A stretch of DNA of 64,000 nucleotides, taken from NCBI GenBank assembly GCA_947492175.1, contig CANLMQ010000006.1, forward strand, positions 62,001 to 126,000. Reading direction: 5' to 3'. Numbering within the stretch: the first letter of the stretch is position 1; the number at the start of each line of letters is the position of its first letter. Source of the stretch: an uncultured Draconibacterium sp. GTDB taxonomy: Bacteria; Bacteroidota; Bacteroidia; Bacteroidales; Prolixibacteraceae. Shown here piece by piece: positions 53,492 through 62,970 of the stretch. The notes below the pieces were generated by a model. That model had not been told where the DNA came from and made no database searches. It worked only from the letters and a program-made list of their open reading frames with translations. The position numbers and the translations under genes were made by a program.

Positions 53492-54673
53492 TTGGAATTT
53501 TTTCAACAAAACCATAGATCTCTTTTAAAAAGTCAGAAAGATACCATCAAACGTGAGTTGATGAACAATATCGACTGGAATCAACGATTGATTTGTATTA
53601 AAGGATTTCGTGGAGTTGGAAAGACTACATTTTTACTCGATTTTATTAAGGAAAAGTATCCTGAAAGCAACGAAGTACTGTATTTAAACCTCAACAATTT
53701 TTATTTCACAAAACGAAAAATCAGTTCGTTTGCCGATGAATTTGTAAAACGCGGAGGGAAAATTCTGATACTGGACCAGATACAAAAGTACCCCGACTGG
53801 TCGGAAGACCTGCGAAAATGCTACGACGAACTGCCTGAGTTAAAAATAATATTTACTTCGTCGCCCGTTCTTCGTATTGGCGAGGGGAATCCGGATTTAG
53901 AAGGAATTGCCAGTATTAACCACCTCGAAGGTTTATCGTTCAGGGAATACCTGAACCACCAGAACGGAAGTAATTTTAAAACTTACACGTTCGGGGAAAT
54001 AATCGAAAACCATGTGGCAATTGCCAAGGAAATAATAGCAGAGGTACGCCCACTGGCTTATTTCGACGATTATCTGAAACACGGGTATTTCCCATATTAT
54101 ATGGACGACCCGAATTTCTACATCAACAAATTATTGAAAAATATTAATCTGGCACTGGAAATTGACGTTCCTTACATTAACCAGATTGAATTTAAATACC
54201 TCACAAAACTTCGAAAACTGTTGCACATTATAGCATCGGAAACGCCATTTACTCCAAATGTTAGTAAATTAGCAAGTTCGGTAGAAACATCGCGTGCAAC
54301 AATTATGAATTACCTGAAATATTTAAAAAATGCCAAACTTATAAATCTTCTTTACGAGAATGGCGACAGCGATGACGACCAGATAAAAAAACCGGACAAA
54401 GTGTACATGCAAAATACTAATTTGTTGCACGCCATTGCTCCGAATAATAATGATAAAAGTACGGTTCGTCAAACGTTTTTTTACAACCAGGTAGATTATG
54501 TATGTAAATTGGCGAAATCACCGGTTGCCGATTTTTGTGTCGACGGTAAATACAGATTTAATGTTGGCGGACGAAAGCTGGAACCGGTAAAAGATATTTA
54601 TGCAGCAGCAGATGTAATTGAAGTTGGAGAAGGAAATAAAATCCCACTCTGGCTTTTTGGATTCCTATATTAG
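53492..54673 (+). CDS. AAA family ATPase with DUF4143-like C-terminus
   Basis: A protein of about 393 residues. Walker A is GFRGVGKTTFLLDF, Walker B is KILILDQIQKYPDW with Gln-Ile in place of the usual Glu-xH pattern, then IIFTSSPVLRIGEG and LEGLSFREYLN are typical of the AAA_14/DUF4143 group. The second half has a winged-helix segment (VSKLASSVETSRATIMNYL) and ends in a nuclease-like fold. The start is uncertain: TTG 53492 (LEFFQQNH) gives the family's usual N-terminus, and ATG 53561 is an alternative. These ATPases are widespread and their role is unclear. Confidence 0.82.
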   Translation: MEFFQQNHRSLLKSQKDTIKRELMNNIDWNQRLICIKGFRGVGKTTFLLDFIKEKYPESNEVLYLNLNNFYFTKRKISSFADEFVKRGGKILILDQIQKYPDWSEDLRKCYDELPELKIIFTSSPVLRIGEGNPDLEGIASINHLEGLSFREYLNHQNGSNFKTYTFGEIIENHVAIAKEIIAEVRPLAYFDDYLKHGYFPYYMDDPNFYINKLLKNINLALEIDVPYINQIEFKYLTKLRKLLHIIASETPFTPNVSKLASSVETSRATIMNYLKYLKNAKLINLLYENGDSDDDQIKKPDKVYMQNTNLLHAIAPNNNDKSTVRQTFFYNQVDYVCKLAKSPVADFCVDGKYRFNVGGRKLEPVKDIYAAADVIEVGEGNKIPLWLFGFLY

Positions 54674-54713
54674 AAGAATCAAGAATAAAAATCAATACTA
54701 AAAAAGAATAGAG

Positions 54714-57700
54714 ATGGCAAAAGAAAAAAAATTCATCACATGTGACGGTAATTATGCGGCAGCGCATATGAGTTATATGTTTAGTGAAGTAGCCTGTATC
54801 TACCCAATTACTCCTTCATCTACAATGGCGGAGTACGTTGACGAATGGGCGGCTTTCGGAAAGAAAAATATGTTCGGGCGTCCTGTGCGTTTGGCAGAAA
54901 TGCAAAGTGAAGGTGGTGCTGCAGGTGCGGTTCACGGATCACTTCAGGCAGGTGCTTTAACTTCAACGTACACGGCATCACAGGGATTATTATTGATGAT
55001 TCCTAACATGTATAAAATTGCCGGAGAGTTACTTCCAACTGTTTTCCACGTTAGTGCCCGTGCACTTGCTGGCCATGCATTGTCAATTTTTGGCGACCAC
55101 AGCGATATTTATGCTGCTCGTCAAACCGGTTTTGCAATGTTGGGTGCTGGTTCTGTTCAGGAAGAAATGGATTTAGCCGGTGTTGCTCATCTTGCAACCC
55201 TAAAATCAAGAGTTCCATTCCTGGCATTCTTCGATGGTTTCCGTACTTCACACGAGGTACAGAAAATCGAATCGATTGAACTGGAAGATATGTTGCCATT
55301 GGTTGATCAAAATGCTATTCAAGAGTTCCGTAACAGGGCACTGAATCCTGAAAACCCTGTGACTCGTGGAACAGCTCAAAACCCTGATATTTTCTTCCAG
55401 GCAAAAGAGTCAGCAAATAAATTCTACGATGCAGTTCCGGATATTGTAGCCGACTACATGGATAAAATCAGCGAATTAACAGGCCGAAAATACCGTCCGT
55501 TCACATATTACGGTGCACCTGATGCTGAAAACATTATAATTGCAATGGGATCGGTTACCGAAACCATTAAAGAAACAATAGACTATTTAACTGCTCAAGG
55601 CAAAAAAGTAGGTTTAATTTCGGTTCACTTGTTCCGTCCATTCTCAGCAAAACACTTTGTTGAAGCCCTTCCTGATTCAGTAAAACGTATTGCTGTATTA
55701 GATCGTGCTGCTGAGCCGGGAGCAACTGGCGAGCCACTGTTCCTTGATGTACAGTCGCAATTCTACGGCAAAGAGAATGCGCCTGTTATTGTTGGTGGTC
55801 GTTACGGATTAGGTTCAAAAGACACTACTCCATCACAAATTATGTCCGTTTACGAAAACCTTGAGATGAATGAGCCAAAAGGTAATTTCACTATTGGTAT
55901 TGTTGACGACGTAACTTTCAAATCGCTTCCTTTAAAAGAGGAAATTGATATGACACCGAAAGGAACTTACCAGGCAAAATTCTACGGATTGGGTTCTGAT
56001 GGTACTGTTGGTGCAAATAAAAACTCAATCAAGATTATTGGTAACGCAACTGATAAATCTTGCCAGGGATATTTTGAATACGACTCGAAAAAATCAGGTG
56101 GTTTTACTTGTTCTCACCTTCGTTTTGGTGATAAACAAATTCGTTCGACTTACCTGGTAACCACTCCGGATTTTGTGGCTTGCCACGTTCCTGCCTACCT
56201 GAACATGTACGATGTTCTAAAAGGATTGAAAAAAGGAGGTTCTTTCTTGCTTAACTCTATTTGGGATGCAGAAGAAACTAAAGACCATTTGCCGGATTCA
56301 ATGAAAAAATATTTGGCAGAAAACGAGATTAATTTCTACATCATTAACGGTACTAAGTTAGGTGAAGAGATTGGTTTGGGAACCCGCACAAATACAATCA
56401 TGCAATCGGCTTTCTTCAAGATTACTGAAGTAATTCCTTACGAACTGGCTGTTGACCAAATGAAATCTGCCATTGTAAAATCGTATGGTAAAAAAGGTGA
56501 GCACATTGTAAACATGAACTACGCAGCAGTTGATGCCGGTGGTAAAAATGTGGTAAAAGTTAATGTTCCTGCTGAATGGAAAGACATTGTACTTGAAGGT
56601 GAAGCTACTGCAGATGCTGACCGTCCGGAGTACATTAAAAACGTTGTTGACGTAATTAACGGCCAACGCGGTAACGATCTTCCTGTTTCTACTTTCGTTG
56701 GATCGGAAAATGGAGAGTTTCCTCTTGGAACTGCTGCTTTCGAAAAACGCGGTATTGCAGTAAACGTTCCTGAATGGCAAGCAGATAACTGTATCCAGTG
56801 TAACCAGTGTGCGTACGTTTGTCCTCATGCTGCCATTCGTCCGTTCTTAATGACTGAAGAAGAAGTTGAAGCTGCTCCTGCCGGAACAGAGGTTAAAACA
56901 GCAACTCCTTCAAAAATGTTTGGCGGATTGAATTTCAGAATGCAGGTTTCAGTTCTCGACTGTACAGGTTGTGGAAACTGTGCCGATGTTTGTCCATCGA
57001 AAGAGAAATCATTAATTATGAAACCTCTTGGAACTCAGCAAGCTGAAGTGGAACGCTGGAACTACATGGACAAAAAAGTTACTGTTAAAGAAACTGTTGT
57101 TGACAAAACCAAATCAGTTAAAAACTCACAGTTTGCTCAACCATTGTTCGAGTTCTCGGGAGCTTGTGCAGGTTGTGGAGAAACTCCATATATTAAATTA
57201 ATTACTCAGCTTTACGGTGAACGTATGATGGTTGCCAACGCCACAGGTTGTTCTTCAATCTATGGTGGTTCTGCCCCATCAACTCCTTACTGTAAACATA
57301 AACAATCGGGTCATGGTCCGGCCTGGGCAAACTCACTGTTCGAAGACAACGCCGAATACGGTTTTGGGTTCTCTGAAGGAGTGAACGCTCATCGTACCCG
57401 TATTGCTGAAATCATGACAACTGCTCTTTCGAACGGTGCTTCTGATGCAGAGAAAGAAGTATTTGCTGAGTGGTTAGAGAAAAAAGACAATGCCGATGGT
57501 TCGGTTGTTGCATCTAAAAAAGTTTTAGATGTTATTGAAGGAGGCGACAGCCAGTATGCAAAAGACATCATGACACTTAAACAATACCTGATTAAAAAAT
57601 CGATTTGGGTATTTGGTGGCGACGGATGGGCTTACGATATTGGTTACGGTGGTTTAGACCACGTAATGGCCAGCGGCGAGGATGTAAACATTTTGGTAAT

Positions 57701-58268
57701 GGATACCGAGGTTTACTCTAATACAGGTGGTCAGGCATCAAAATCAACACCGGTTGGAGCTGTTGCCAAATTTGCTGCTTCGGGTAAAAAAATCCGTAAA
57801 AAAGACCTTGGTGCCATGATGATGAGCTATGGTTATGTTTACGTTGCACAAGTTGCAATGGGAGCTAACCAGTCGCAATATTTCAAAGCACTGAAAGAAG
57901 CTGAAGCTTACCCGGGTCCATCAATCATTATTGCTTATGCTCCATGTATTAACCATGGTTTACGTGCCAGCATGGGACGTACGCAGGAAGAGGAGAAAAA
58001 AGCAGTAGCAGCAGGATACTGGCAGTTGTTCCGTTACAACCCACTTTTGGAAGACGAAGGAAAGAATCCATTCCAGTTAGATTCAAAAGCACCGGATTGG
58101 AGCAAATTTCAGGAGTTCTTAAATGGTGAGGTTCGTTACACGTCGTTGAAAAAATCGTTCCCCGCAGCAGCTGACGAATTATTCTCAGCCGCCGAAGACA
58201 ACGCAAAATGGCGTTATGCATCATACCAACGTATGGCTGCAATGGACTACTCGAAAGACGAAGAATAG
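54714..58268 (+). CDS. nifJ: Pyruvate:ferredoxin (flavodoxin) oxidoreductase
   Basis: An 1184-residue single-chain PFOR that decarboxylates pyruvate to acetyl-CoA, CO2 and reduced ferredoxin. Domain order is standard: domain I with CIYPITPSSTMAEYVDEWA, domain II, the gamma-like region GTVGANKNSIKIIG, two 4Fe-4S clusters (CIQCNQCAYVCPHA near 694 and CTGCGNCADVCPSK near 750), and the TPP domain with CAGCGETPY, GGDGWAYDIGYGGLDH and SNTGGQASKSTP. An AAA ATPase gene lies just before it. Its ferredoxin would feed the nearby Rnf complex. Confidence 0.97.
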   Translation: MAKEKKFITCDGNYAAAHMSYMFSEVACIYPITPSSTMAEYVDEWAAFGKKNMFGRPVRLAEMQSEGGAAGAVHGSLQAGALTSTYTASQGLLLMIPNMYKIAGELLPTVFHVSARALAGHALSIFGDHSDIYAARQTGFAMLGAGSVQEEMDLAGVAHLATLKSRVPFLAFFDGFRTSHEVQKIESIELEDMLPLVDQNAIQEFRNRALNPENPVTRGTAQNPDIFFQAKESANKFYDAVPDIVADYMDKISELTGRKYRPFTYYGAPDAENIIIAMGSVTETIKETIDYLTAQGKKVGLISVHLFRPFSAKHFVEALPDSVKRIAVLDRAAEPGATGEPLFLDVQSQFYGKENAPVIVGGRYGLGSKDTTPSQIMSVYENLEMNEPKGNFTIGIVDDVTFKSLPLKEEIDMTPKGTYQAKFYGLGSDGTVGANKNSIKIIGNATDKSCQGYFEYDSKKSGGFTCSHLRFGDKQIRSTYLVTTPDFVACHVPAYLNMYDVLKGLKKGGSFLLNSIWDAEETKDHLPDSMKKYLAENEINFYIINGTKLGEEIGLGTRTNTIMQSAFFKITEVIPYELAVDQMKSAIVKSYGKKGEHIVNMNYAAVDAGGKNVVKVNVPAEWKDIVLEGEATADADRPEYIKNVVDVINGQRGNDLPVSTFVGSENGEFPLGTAAFEKRGIAVNVPEWQADNCIQCNQCAYVCPHAAIRPFLMTEEEVEAAPAGTEVKTATPSKMFGGLNFRMQVSVLDCTGCGNCADVCPSKEKSLIMKPLGTQQAEVERWNYMDKKVTVKETVVDKTKSVKNSQFAQPLFEFSGACAGCGETPYIKLITQLYGERMMVANATGCSSIYGGSAPSTPYCKHKQSGHGPAWANSLFEDNAEYGFGFSEGVNAHRTRIAEIMTTALSNGASDAEKEVFAEWLEKKDNADGSVVASKKVLDVIEGGDSQYAKDIMTLKQYLIKKSIWVFGGDGWAYDIGYGGLDHVMASGEDVNILVMDTEVYSNTGGQASKSTPVGAVAKFAASGKKIRKKDLGAMMMSYGYVYVAQVAMGANQSQYFKALKEAEAYPGPSIIIAYAPCINHGLRASMGRTQEEEKKAVAAGYWQLFRYNPLLEDEGKNPFQLDSKAPDWSKFQEFLNGEVRYTSLKKSFPAAADELFSAAEDNAKWRYASYQRMAAMDYSKDEE

Positions 58269-58292
58269 ACAATTTTTCTGAATTATACATTA

Positions 58293-58324
58293 AGAAGCCG
58301 TTTCGATTGAAACGGCTTTTTTTT
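58293..58324 (+). terminator. Terminator after nifJ
   Basis: AAGCCGTTTC pairs with GAAACGGCTT around GATT, followed by ten T. It lies 24 bases past the nifJ stop. Confidence 0.92.
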
Positions 58325-58501
58325 GTCCTTCCTTCACTTCCCAATAAGAGGTTGTGCTAAAACCTGAAAAAATATACTCAAAAATAAAAGAAACCGAAGT
58401 AACCCCAAAGCATGTAAAGTTTGTCTAACAAATACATATAAAAATCATTTTCACGGTATGCGGATGTTTGTTATTTTCGCAGCCTCGATAAAATAGTTGA
58501 A

Positions 58502-59845
58502 ATGACAGATCACTGCAAATGTGCTTGTTTGGAACAGGCTCAAAATGAGAAAACTGAATTAATGGATAAAAACGACAAACGTTATTTGTCGTACTTAAAT
58601 ATCTTGCGCGAAGAGCTAATGCCGGCCATGGGCTGTACCGAGCCAATTGCCATTGCCTATGCCGCAGCAATGGCTCGTAAAGTTCTTGGTAAATTGCCCG
58701 AACGTGTGCACATTGAAGCAAGCGATAACATTATTAAGAACGTAAAAAGTGTTGTTGTTCCGAATACAGGAAATCTTAAAGGAATTGAAGCAGCAGCTAT
58801 TGCAGGTATTGTTGCAGGCGATGCAGACAAGGTACTGGAAGTAATTTCTAAAGTTGATGAAATCGAACGAAAAAACATTGCCGAATTCCTTAGTACAAAA
58901 GAAGTTATTGTTGAACCTTCGCAAAGCGGGTTAATCTTCGATCTTGTTGTTTCGGTTTATGCTGATAACGATAGTGCTTCTGTTCAGATCTCGCATTATC
59001 ACACCAATATTACACTTATTACAAAAAACAAGGAAGTGTTTTTCCACACCCCTCCTTGTGATGATATTAATCCTGAAAACAAAACCGACCGTTCGATAAT
59101 GAATGTAAAAGACATTCTTGATTTTGCAGAATCGGTTGAAATAGAAGGGGTAAAAGACATTTTACAGCGTCAAATTGATTACAACATTGCCATTGCCCGG
59201 GAAGGTATTCAGGGAAACTGGGGGGCTAATGTTGGCTCTGTGCTGTTGCAAAGCTGGGGCACCGACGATATTAAAGTAAGGGCAAAAGCTATGGCTGCAG
59301 CCGGTTCCGATGCCCGAATGAGTGGTTGCGAACTTCCTGTGGTAATTGTATCAGGCAGCGGAAACCAGGGATTAACAGCATCTGTTCCGGTAATAGAATA
59401 CGCCAGGGAGCTTAAGGCCGATCAGGAAACCCTGTATCGTGCATTGATTGTTTCCAATCTGGTTACCATTCATCAGAAAACCGGAATTGGCAGGTTGTCG
59501 GCATATTGCGGTGCAGTTTCGGCAGGAGTTGGAGCTGGAGCAGGAATTGCGTGGCTGCACGGCGGAGGATTCAAGGAAGTGGCACATACCATTGTAAATG
59601 CTTTAGCTATTGTTTCAGGAATTATTTGCGACGGAGCCAAACCATCGTGTGCCGGGAAAATTGCGTCGGCTGTAGAAGCCGGAATACTTGGCTTTAACAT
59701 GTATAAAAACGGACAGCAATTTTACGGTGGTGATGGCATTATTCAGAAAGGAGTTGAAAATACAATCAAAAATATTGGTCGCCTGGGTCGCGTTGGCATG
59801 AAAGAAACAGATAAAGAGATTATTCGGATTATGTTGGAGAAATAA
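58502..59845 (+). CDS. UPF0597/L-cysteine desulfidase-like protein
   Basis: A 447-residue protein of the UPF0597 (YhaM, CdsB-type) and serine dehydratase alpha-like family, which includes Fe-S cysteine desulfidases. MGCTEPIAIAYAAAMARK near residue 42 holds the first cluster Cys, and SAYCGAVSAGVGAGAG, SGIICDGAKPSCAGKIAS carry the others. Reaction is probably removal of H2S or ammonia from cysteine or serine; substrate is not certain. ATG 58502 gives a cysteine-rich extension (CKCACLEQ); ATG 58562 (MDKNDKRYLSYLN) gives the usual N-terminus and may be the true start. The 21-bp array 2 begins 40 bases after its stop. Confidence 0.88.
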   Translation: MTDHCKCACLEQAQNEKTELMDKNDKRYLSYLNILREELMPAMGCTEPIAIAYAAAMARKVLGKLPERVHIEASDNIIKNVKSVVVPNTGNLKGIEAAAIAGIVAGDADKVLEVISKVDEIERKNIAEFLSTKEVIVEPSQSGLIFDLVVSVYADNDSASVQISHYHTNITLITKNKEVFFHTPPCDDINPENKTDRSIMNVKDILDFAESVEIEGVKDILQRQIDYNIAIAREGIQGNWGANVGSVLLQSWGTDDIKVRAKAMAAAGSDARMSGCELPVVIVSGSGNQGLTASVPVIEYARELKADQETLYRALIVSNLVTIHQKTGIGRLSAYCGAVSAGVGAGAGIAWLHGGGFKEVAHTIVNALAIVSGIICDGAKPSCAGKIASAVEAGILGFNMYKNGQQFYGGDGIIQKGVENTIKNIGRLGRVGMKETDKEIIRIMLEK

Positions 59846-59884
59846 GCCGTAACAATTACGCTTCTTCTCGCCGCCTCTTAGGCA

Positions 59885-60136
59885 GATACAACCGATACCC
59901 GGACTTTGTACACAAGTACCAAACATCGGTACTGTGGTAACGCACTTTATTACACAGGGAATCATTATTCGTACCTATGTACCATTGTTCTGTACTTTGG
60001 TACGAAACCTTTGTCCCGAGGAACCAATGCTTCGTACCAGGGTACGGAAAGTCTGTACTTATGTACTAAATCCTCGTACCCGGGTACCAATAATCGGTAC
60101 GCAGGTAATACAGCAACGTACCTGAAATACAAAACA
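59885..60136 (-). repeat. 21-bp period degenerate tandem array 2
   Basis: Twelve consecutive 21-base units start at 59885, 59906, 59927, 59948, 59969, 59990, 60011, 60032, 60053, 60074, 60095 and 60116. The outer ones are weak. The core consensus is CGTACCnnGGTACG, a palindrome, followed by a seven-base variable AAnnnTT spacer. Examples are TCGTACCAGGGTACG at 60032 and TCGTACCCGGGTACC at 60074. Twenty-one bases are two B-DNA turns, so the palindromes would lie on one face. A repeating Tyr-x-Gly-Thr reading of one frame is a by-product. It lies just beyond the terminator of the 60203-60523 gene. Confidence 0.85.
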
Positions 60137-60169
60137 AAACCGCCCCGGAATAAAGTTTCCCGGAGCGGT
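60131..60169 (-). terminator. Intrinsic terminator between gene and array 2
   Basis: On the minus strand ACCGCTCCGGGAA pairs with TTCCGGGGCGGT around a short A/T loop and is followed by TTTTGTTTT. It ends the transcript of the 60203-60523 gene before array 2. Confidence 0.82.
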
Positions 60170-60202
60170 AAATCAATAAACAAACTCTCTTACTAAATTC
60201 TG

Positions 60203-60523
60203 TTATTTCCGTAGTTTTTTTATTTCAAGCAACAAGTTGTCCTGTTTACCCAACAATCCCGATATAAGGTCTACCGAAGCCGAACCGTTACGATACACCA
60301 CATCGAGTGCTTTCTGCGACCGCTTAGTGGCATCTTTTGCCGCGGCCATAGCTTCCACCTGCTGTGCTTCAGCCTCATTCGCCTCTGCAAGCAATGTTTT
60401 CAACTCTTCTATTTTATTCTCTGGATTATAACCTTTATCGGTTAACAACGCTGTGTTTTGTTCCATCAGTGTAATAATCTGTTTTACAAAATCGCGCTTT
60501 TTTGCTTCGCTCATATTTCCCAT
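60203..60523 (-). CDS. Small unknown helical protein next to 21-bp array 2
   Basis: A 106-residue, wholly helical, charged protein with no signal or membrane segment: MSEAKKRDFVKQIITLMEQN, KIEELKTLLAEANEAEAQQV, an Ala/Lys-rich stretch, then LDVVYRNGSASVDLISGLLG and a basic end EIKKLRK. It looks like a coiled-coil or helical bundle. I do not recognise a named family. An in-frame ATG three codons downstream is an alternative start. As at 16379-17125 the gene is followed by an intrinsic terminator and a 21-bp array, but the two proteins share no obvious sequence beyond helical character. Confidence 0.75.
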   Translation of the reverse strand: MGNMSEAKKRDFVKQIITLMEQNTALLTDKGYNPENKIEELKTLLAEANEAEAQQVEAMAAAKDATKRSQKALDVVYRNGSASVDLISGLLGKQDNLLLEIKKLRK

Positions 60524-60829
60524 ATTTGTGTAGTTTTAATAATTACTAATAAATTGTTTTAACATAAGCCACTTGTACTTTCCACGGCACGGGTGGCTTT
60601 TACTTTTAGAGAGTTTATTTGTATACCTGTTTTTATTTTTTGTATTCTGTTCGGGCTATTTTTCAGACTGATATTTTACTGTATTCGAACGATTTACATC
60701 TACAAATTATGGAATAATATTTAGAAATTCAAGTTTTATGTTCTACGACATTTATTCTTCACAATTAATAATAATTGTTGCCAATTTTCGGGCATATTAA
60801 ATTTTTATTGGAAAAACTCATCTGCACGA
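60524..60829. other. Intergenic region upstream of the 106-residue protein gene
   Basis: Contains the hairpin at 60566-60600 and otherwise AT-rich sequence. No -7 element of the standard type could be placed on either strand, and no gene is seen. Confidence 0.5.
60566..60600 (-). promoter_or_regulatory. Leader hairpin before the 106-residue protein gene
   Basis: AAGCCAC and GTGGCTT form a 7-bp stem around a 20-base loop, some 45 bases upstream of the start codon. The 16379 gene also has a hairpin in its leader. Confidence 0.4.
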
Positions 60830-61996
60830 CTATCTCAATTCAATTTTAAAATAGGCTGTTCTTTTCTGTTTGTTATCAGCCTCTTTTCGGTAAAAAGACA
60901 CTTCCATCGACTTTTGATTGCAGTCGTACAAATTGTGATAAATGGTTCGCACTGCAACCGGAGGAGGTATTTTATACATTTCGTTACAAACAAAAACCTG
61001 TGAGTTTATTTCTTTCATGGTTCTTTGTGAAACTTTTCCGTTACAGGCATTAATTGCCTCACGAAGTGTTTTATATCTCGCAAAAGGGCACGACAAATCA
61101 TTGCTTTCTGGGAAAGTATACATCTCGGGGTACTTATGCACAGGAAAATTGGTTATTACTTGTATTTCCGAATTTCCATCGATAAAAAAGTCCTGATTAT
61201 GCTCTATTGGATATTCCCAAATAAACGAATTCCCATATTTGTCTGCAATCAATAAATGAGTTGGAAGAATCATCCGAAAATGTTTATTGCAGAGTAACAC
61301 TTCTTTTGCCTCATCAACCGTTTTACAAGTATCGAGCAGTAGCTGAACAACAAGCATCTCGTTAATACCAACGCCGGAATCCATTCCCGGCATGTATTTT
61401 TCTTCGTTCAGTACATCGGCATGAAGATGAGTTACGGCCAGCCCTTCAGAGTTAATTCCATCCAGTGCCAATCCATACAATTCGAAACAAAACATTACAA
61501 GAGAAGAATAACCTGTTTCAGGATGTAACTCCAAAACATAAGGTTTTTCCATTATTTTGGTTCTGCCTTTTTGAACTGTTTCGCCCCAAACCTGAGGAAA
61601 ACAAACGAGAGGTAAATCAGCATTTCTACTTATAATTCCGCTTTCTGTTTCAGTAAAGCCGGGAGGATAATAAACCGCCGAACACATCGGAAAGGACAGG
61701 GTAGCACCAAAACAGGAATAATCATATTCTGCGCTACGAATATCTTCGCCAAAAGCATTGGCAAAACCAGCCATTCTGTCGAAATGTGCGGGATAGTTCT
61801 TTTTAAAATAAACATACTGAGCATCGCGTTTGGTGGTTGTTGACCATTTGGGCATTTGCAGCAAATGCCTGTGTTTGGCAAGTTCTCCAAGTTTGTTTCC
61901 AATTTCGTAGTTTGTTCCCTGCAGCCGTAAGTGTTTTACATGTGAGTAATCGCCTTGTTTCTCGTGCAAATTAAATTCTTCAAATTTTAATGCCAT
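60830..61996 (-). CDS. C45-type Ntn hydrolase/acyltransferase family protein
   Basis: A 388-residue protein of the penicillin acyltransferase/choloylglycine hydrolase-like C45 family. The probable N-terminal nucleophile after self-cleavage is Cys105 in SFPMCSAVYYPPG; ISRNADLP follows at the usual distance, and LALDGINSEGLAVTHLH near 175 and TNFPVHKYPEM near 286 are further active-site segments. Members cleave linear amides or transfer acyl groups; the substrate is unknown. There is no signal peptide. A Crp/Fnr regulator gene lies 37 bases upstream on the same strand, so the two may be cotranscribed. Confidence 0.85.
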   Translation of the reverse strand: MALKFEEFNLHEKQGDYSHVKHLRLQGTNYEIGNKLGELAKHRHLLQMPKWSTTTKRDAQYVYFKKNYPAHFDRMAGFANAFGEDIRSAEYDYSCFGATLSFPMCSAVYYPPGFTETESGIISRNADLPLVCFPQVWGETVQKGRTKIMEKPYVLELHPETGYSSLVMFCFELYGLALDGINSEGLAVTHLHADVLNEEKYMPGMDSGVGINEMLVVQLLLDTCKTVDEAKEVLLCNKHFRMILPTHLLIADKYGNSFIWEYPIEHNQDFFIDGNSEIQVITNFPVHKYPEMYTFPESNDLSCPFARYKTLREAINACNGKVSQRTMKEINSQVFVCNEMYKIPPPVAVRTIYHNLYDCNQKSMEVSFYRKEADNKQKRTAYFKIELR

Positions 61997-62033
61997 TTTT
62001 TAGATACAAATGAACATTCTTTGGGCTTCATTA

Positions 62034-62552
62034 TCATTTACATTTGTTGAAAAGTTGTTTTCGTGCCCTACTTAATTGAGTTGGAGTAATTCCTAAAAAA
62101 TTGGCGATATGATAATGAGGAATCCGGTTAATCAGATTTGGATACTCCTTTAAAAATAGTTCGTATTTTTTTAACGAATCCAGATTTTGAAGTGCCACCA
62201 ACCGCGATTGTAATTGTAAATGCGATTTCTGAAATCCGGCAATTATTACCTCCGTAATTTCCCGGTCTTTATTAAGATGAGACATCACTTCAAAAAAATC
62301 AGCAGTTAGAATGGTGCATTCGTTCAATGCCTGAATAGTTATTGGAATATTCACATTTGGAATATAACTTCCTATAACCATGTCACTTTCCTGATAAAAA
62401 TGAGTTGTAATTTCATTGCCGTCATTATCAATAACAAAACCTCGCATTACTCCTTTCATTAGCCTGCCGATCTTTTTACACGGAGCTCCGGTTTTAAGAA
62501 AGAATTCTCCCTTTTTTAAGATTTCGGTGGTATGTAGAGATTCTATTATCAT
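62034..62552 (-). CDS. Crp/Fnr family transcriptional regulator
   Basis: A 172-residue regulator. Residues 1-115 or so form a cyclic-nucleotide-binding-type beta roll (ILKKGEFFLKTGAPCKKIGR, HFYQESDMVIGSYIPN). The C-terminus has a helix-turn-helix (IPHYHIANFLGITPTQLSR). There are no Fnr-type cysteines and no clear cAMP pocket, so the ligand is unknown. I start at ATG 62552 because the longer frame requires TTG. It probably controls the C45 gene after it; that is inference. Confidence 0.87.
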   Translation of the reverse strand: MIIESLHTTEILKKGEFFLKTGAPCKKIGRLMKGVMRGFVIDNDGNEITTHFYQESDMVIGSYIPNVNIPITIQALNECTILTADFFEVMSHLNKDREITEVIIAGFQKSHLQLQSRLVALQNLDSLKKYELFLKEYPNLINRIPHYHIANFLGITPTQLSRARKQLFNKCK

Positions 62553-62970
62553 TTTGTGCGAATTAGAATAAACACCTCGGGACTCAAGCCAGACCACAAT
62601 TCCCGAACTTAATATCAAAATGAATTAATACTTGTATTCAAACTGTTATTACTTATCTCCCTAAAAATAACATTATTTCAGAAAAACCTCTTCGGGGCAT
62701 TCTTATTTACGGCTCAAGAATAAAAGGAGTTATTGGCAAATCATCTCATCAATTGCCACAATAAATAATAACAGGTATAGCTAAATAAATACAAAAGAAT
62801 ATCGGATTAGTGCAGTAACATTCCGGCAAACCTCCATAAAACCTTACCTAATCATACAAAAGTTTTAATAAACCGTAATTTATTTTATCTTACCTATACT
62901 AAAATACTGAAAACAAGTTTGTTTGTGCCAAAATCAGGCGATAGTATAAAATGAAATTAAAATTACTACT
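62553..62970. other. Intergenic region between divergent crp-like and tricorn genes
   Basis: AT-rich, about 420 bases. No standard -7 element could be placed confidently for either gene, and there is no RNA gene or repeat that I can support. Confidence 0.45.

Noticed and set aside
59906..60196. Open frames with Tyr/Gly/Thr repeats across array 2
   Set aside because: Same by-product of the 21-bp period; three frames on two strands are open, and the frame crosses the terminator hairpin.
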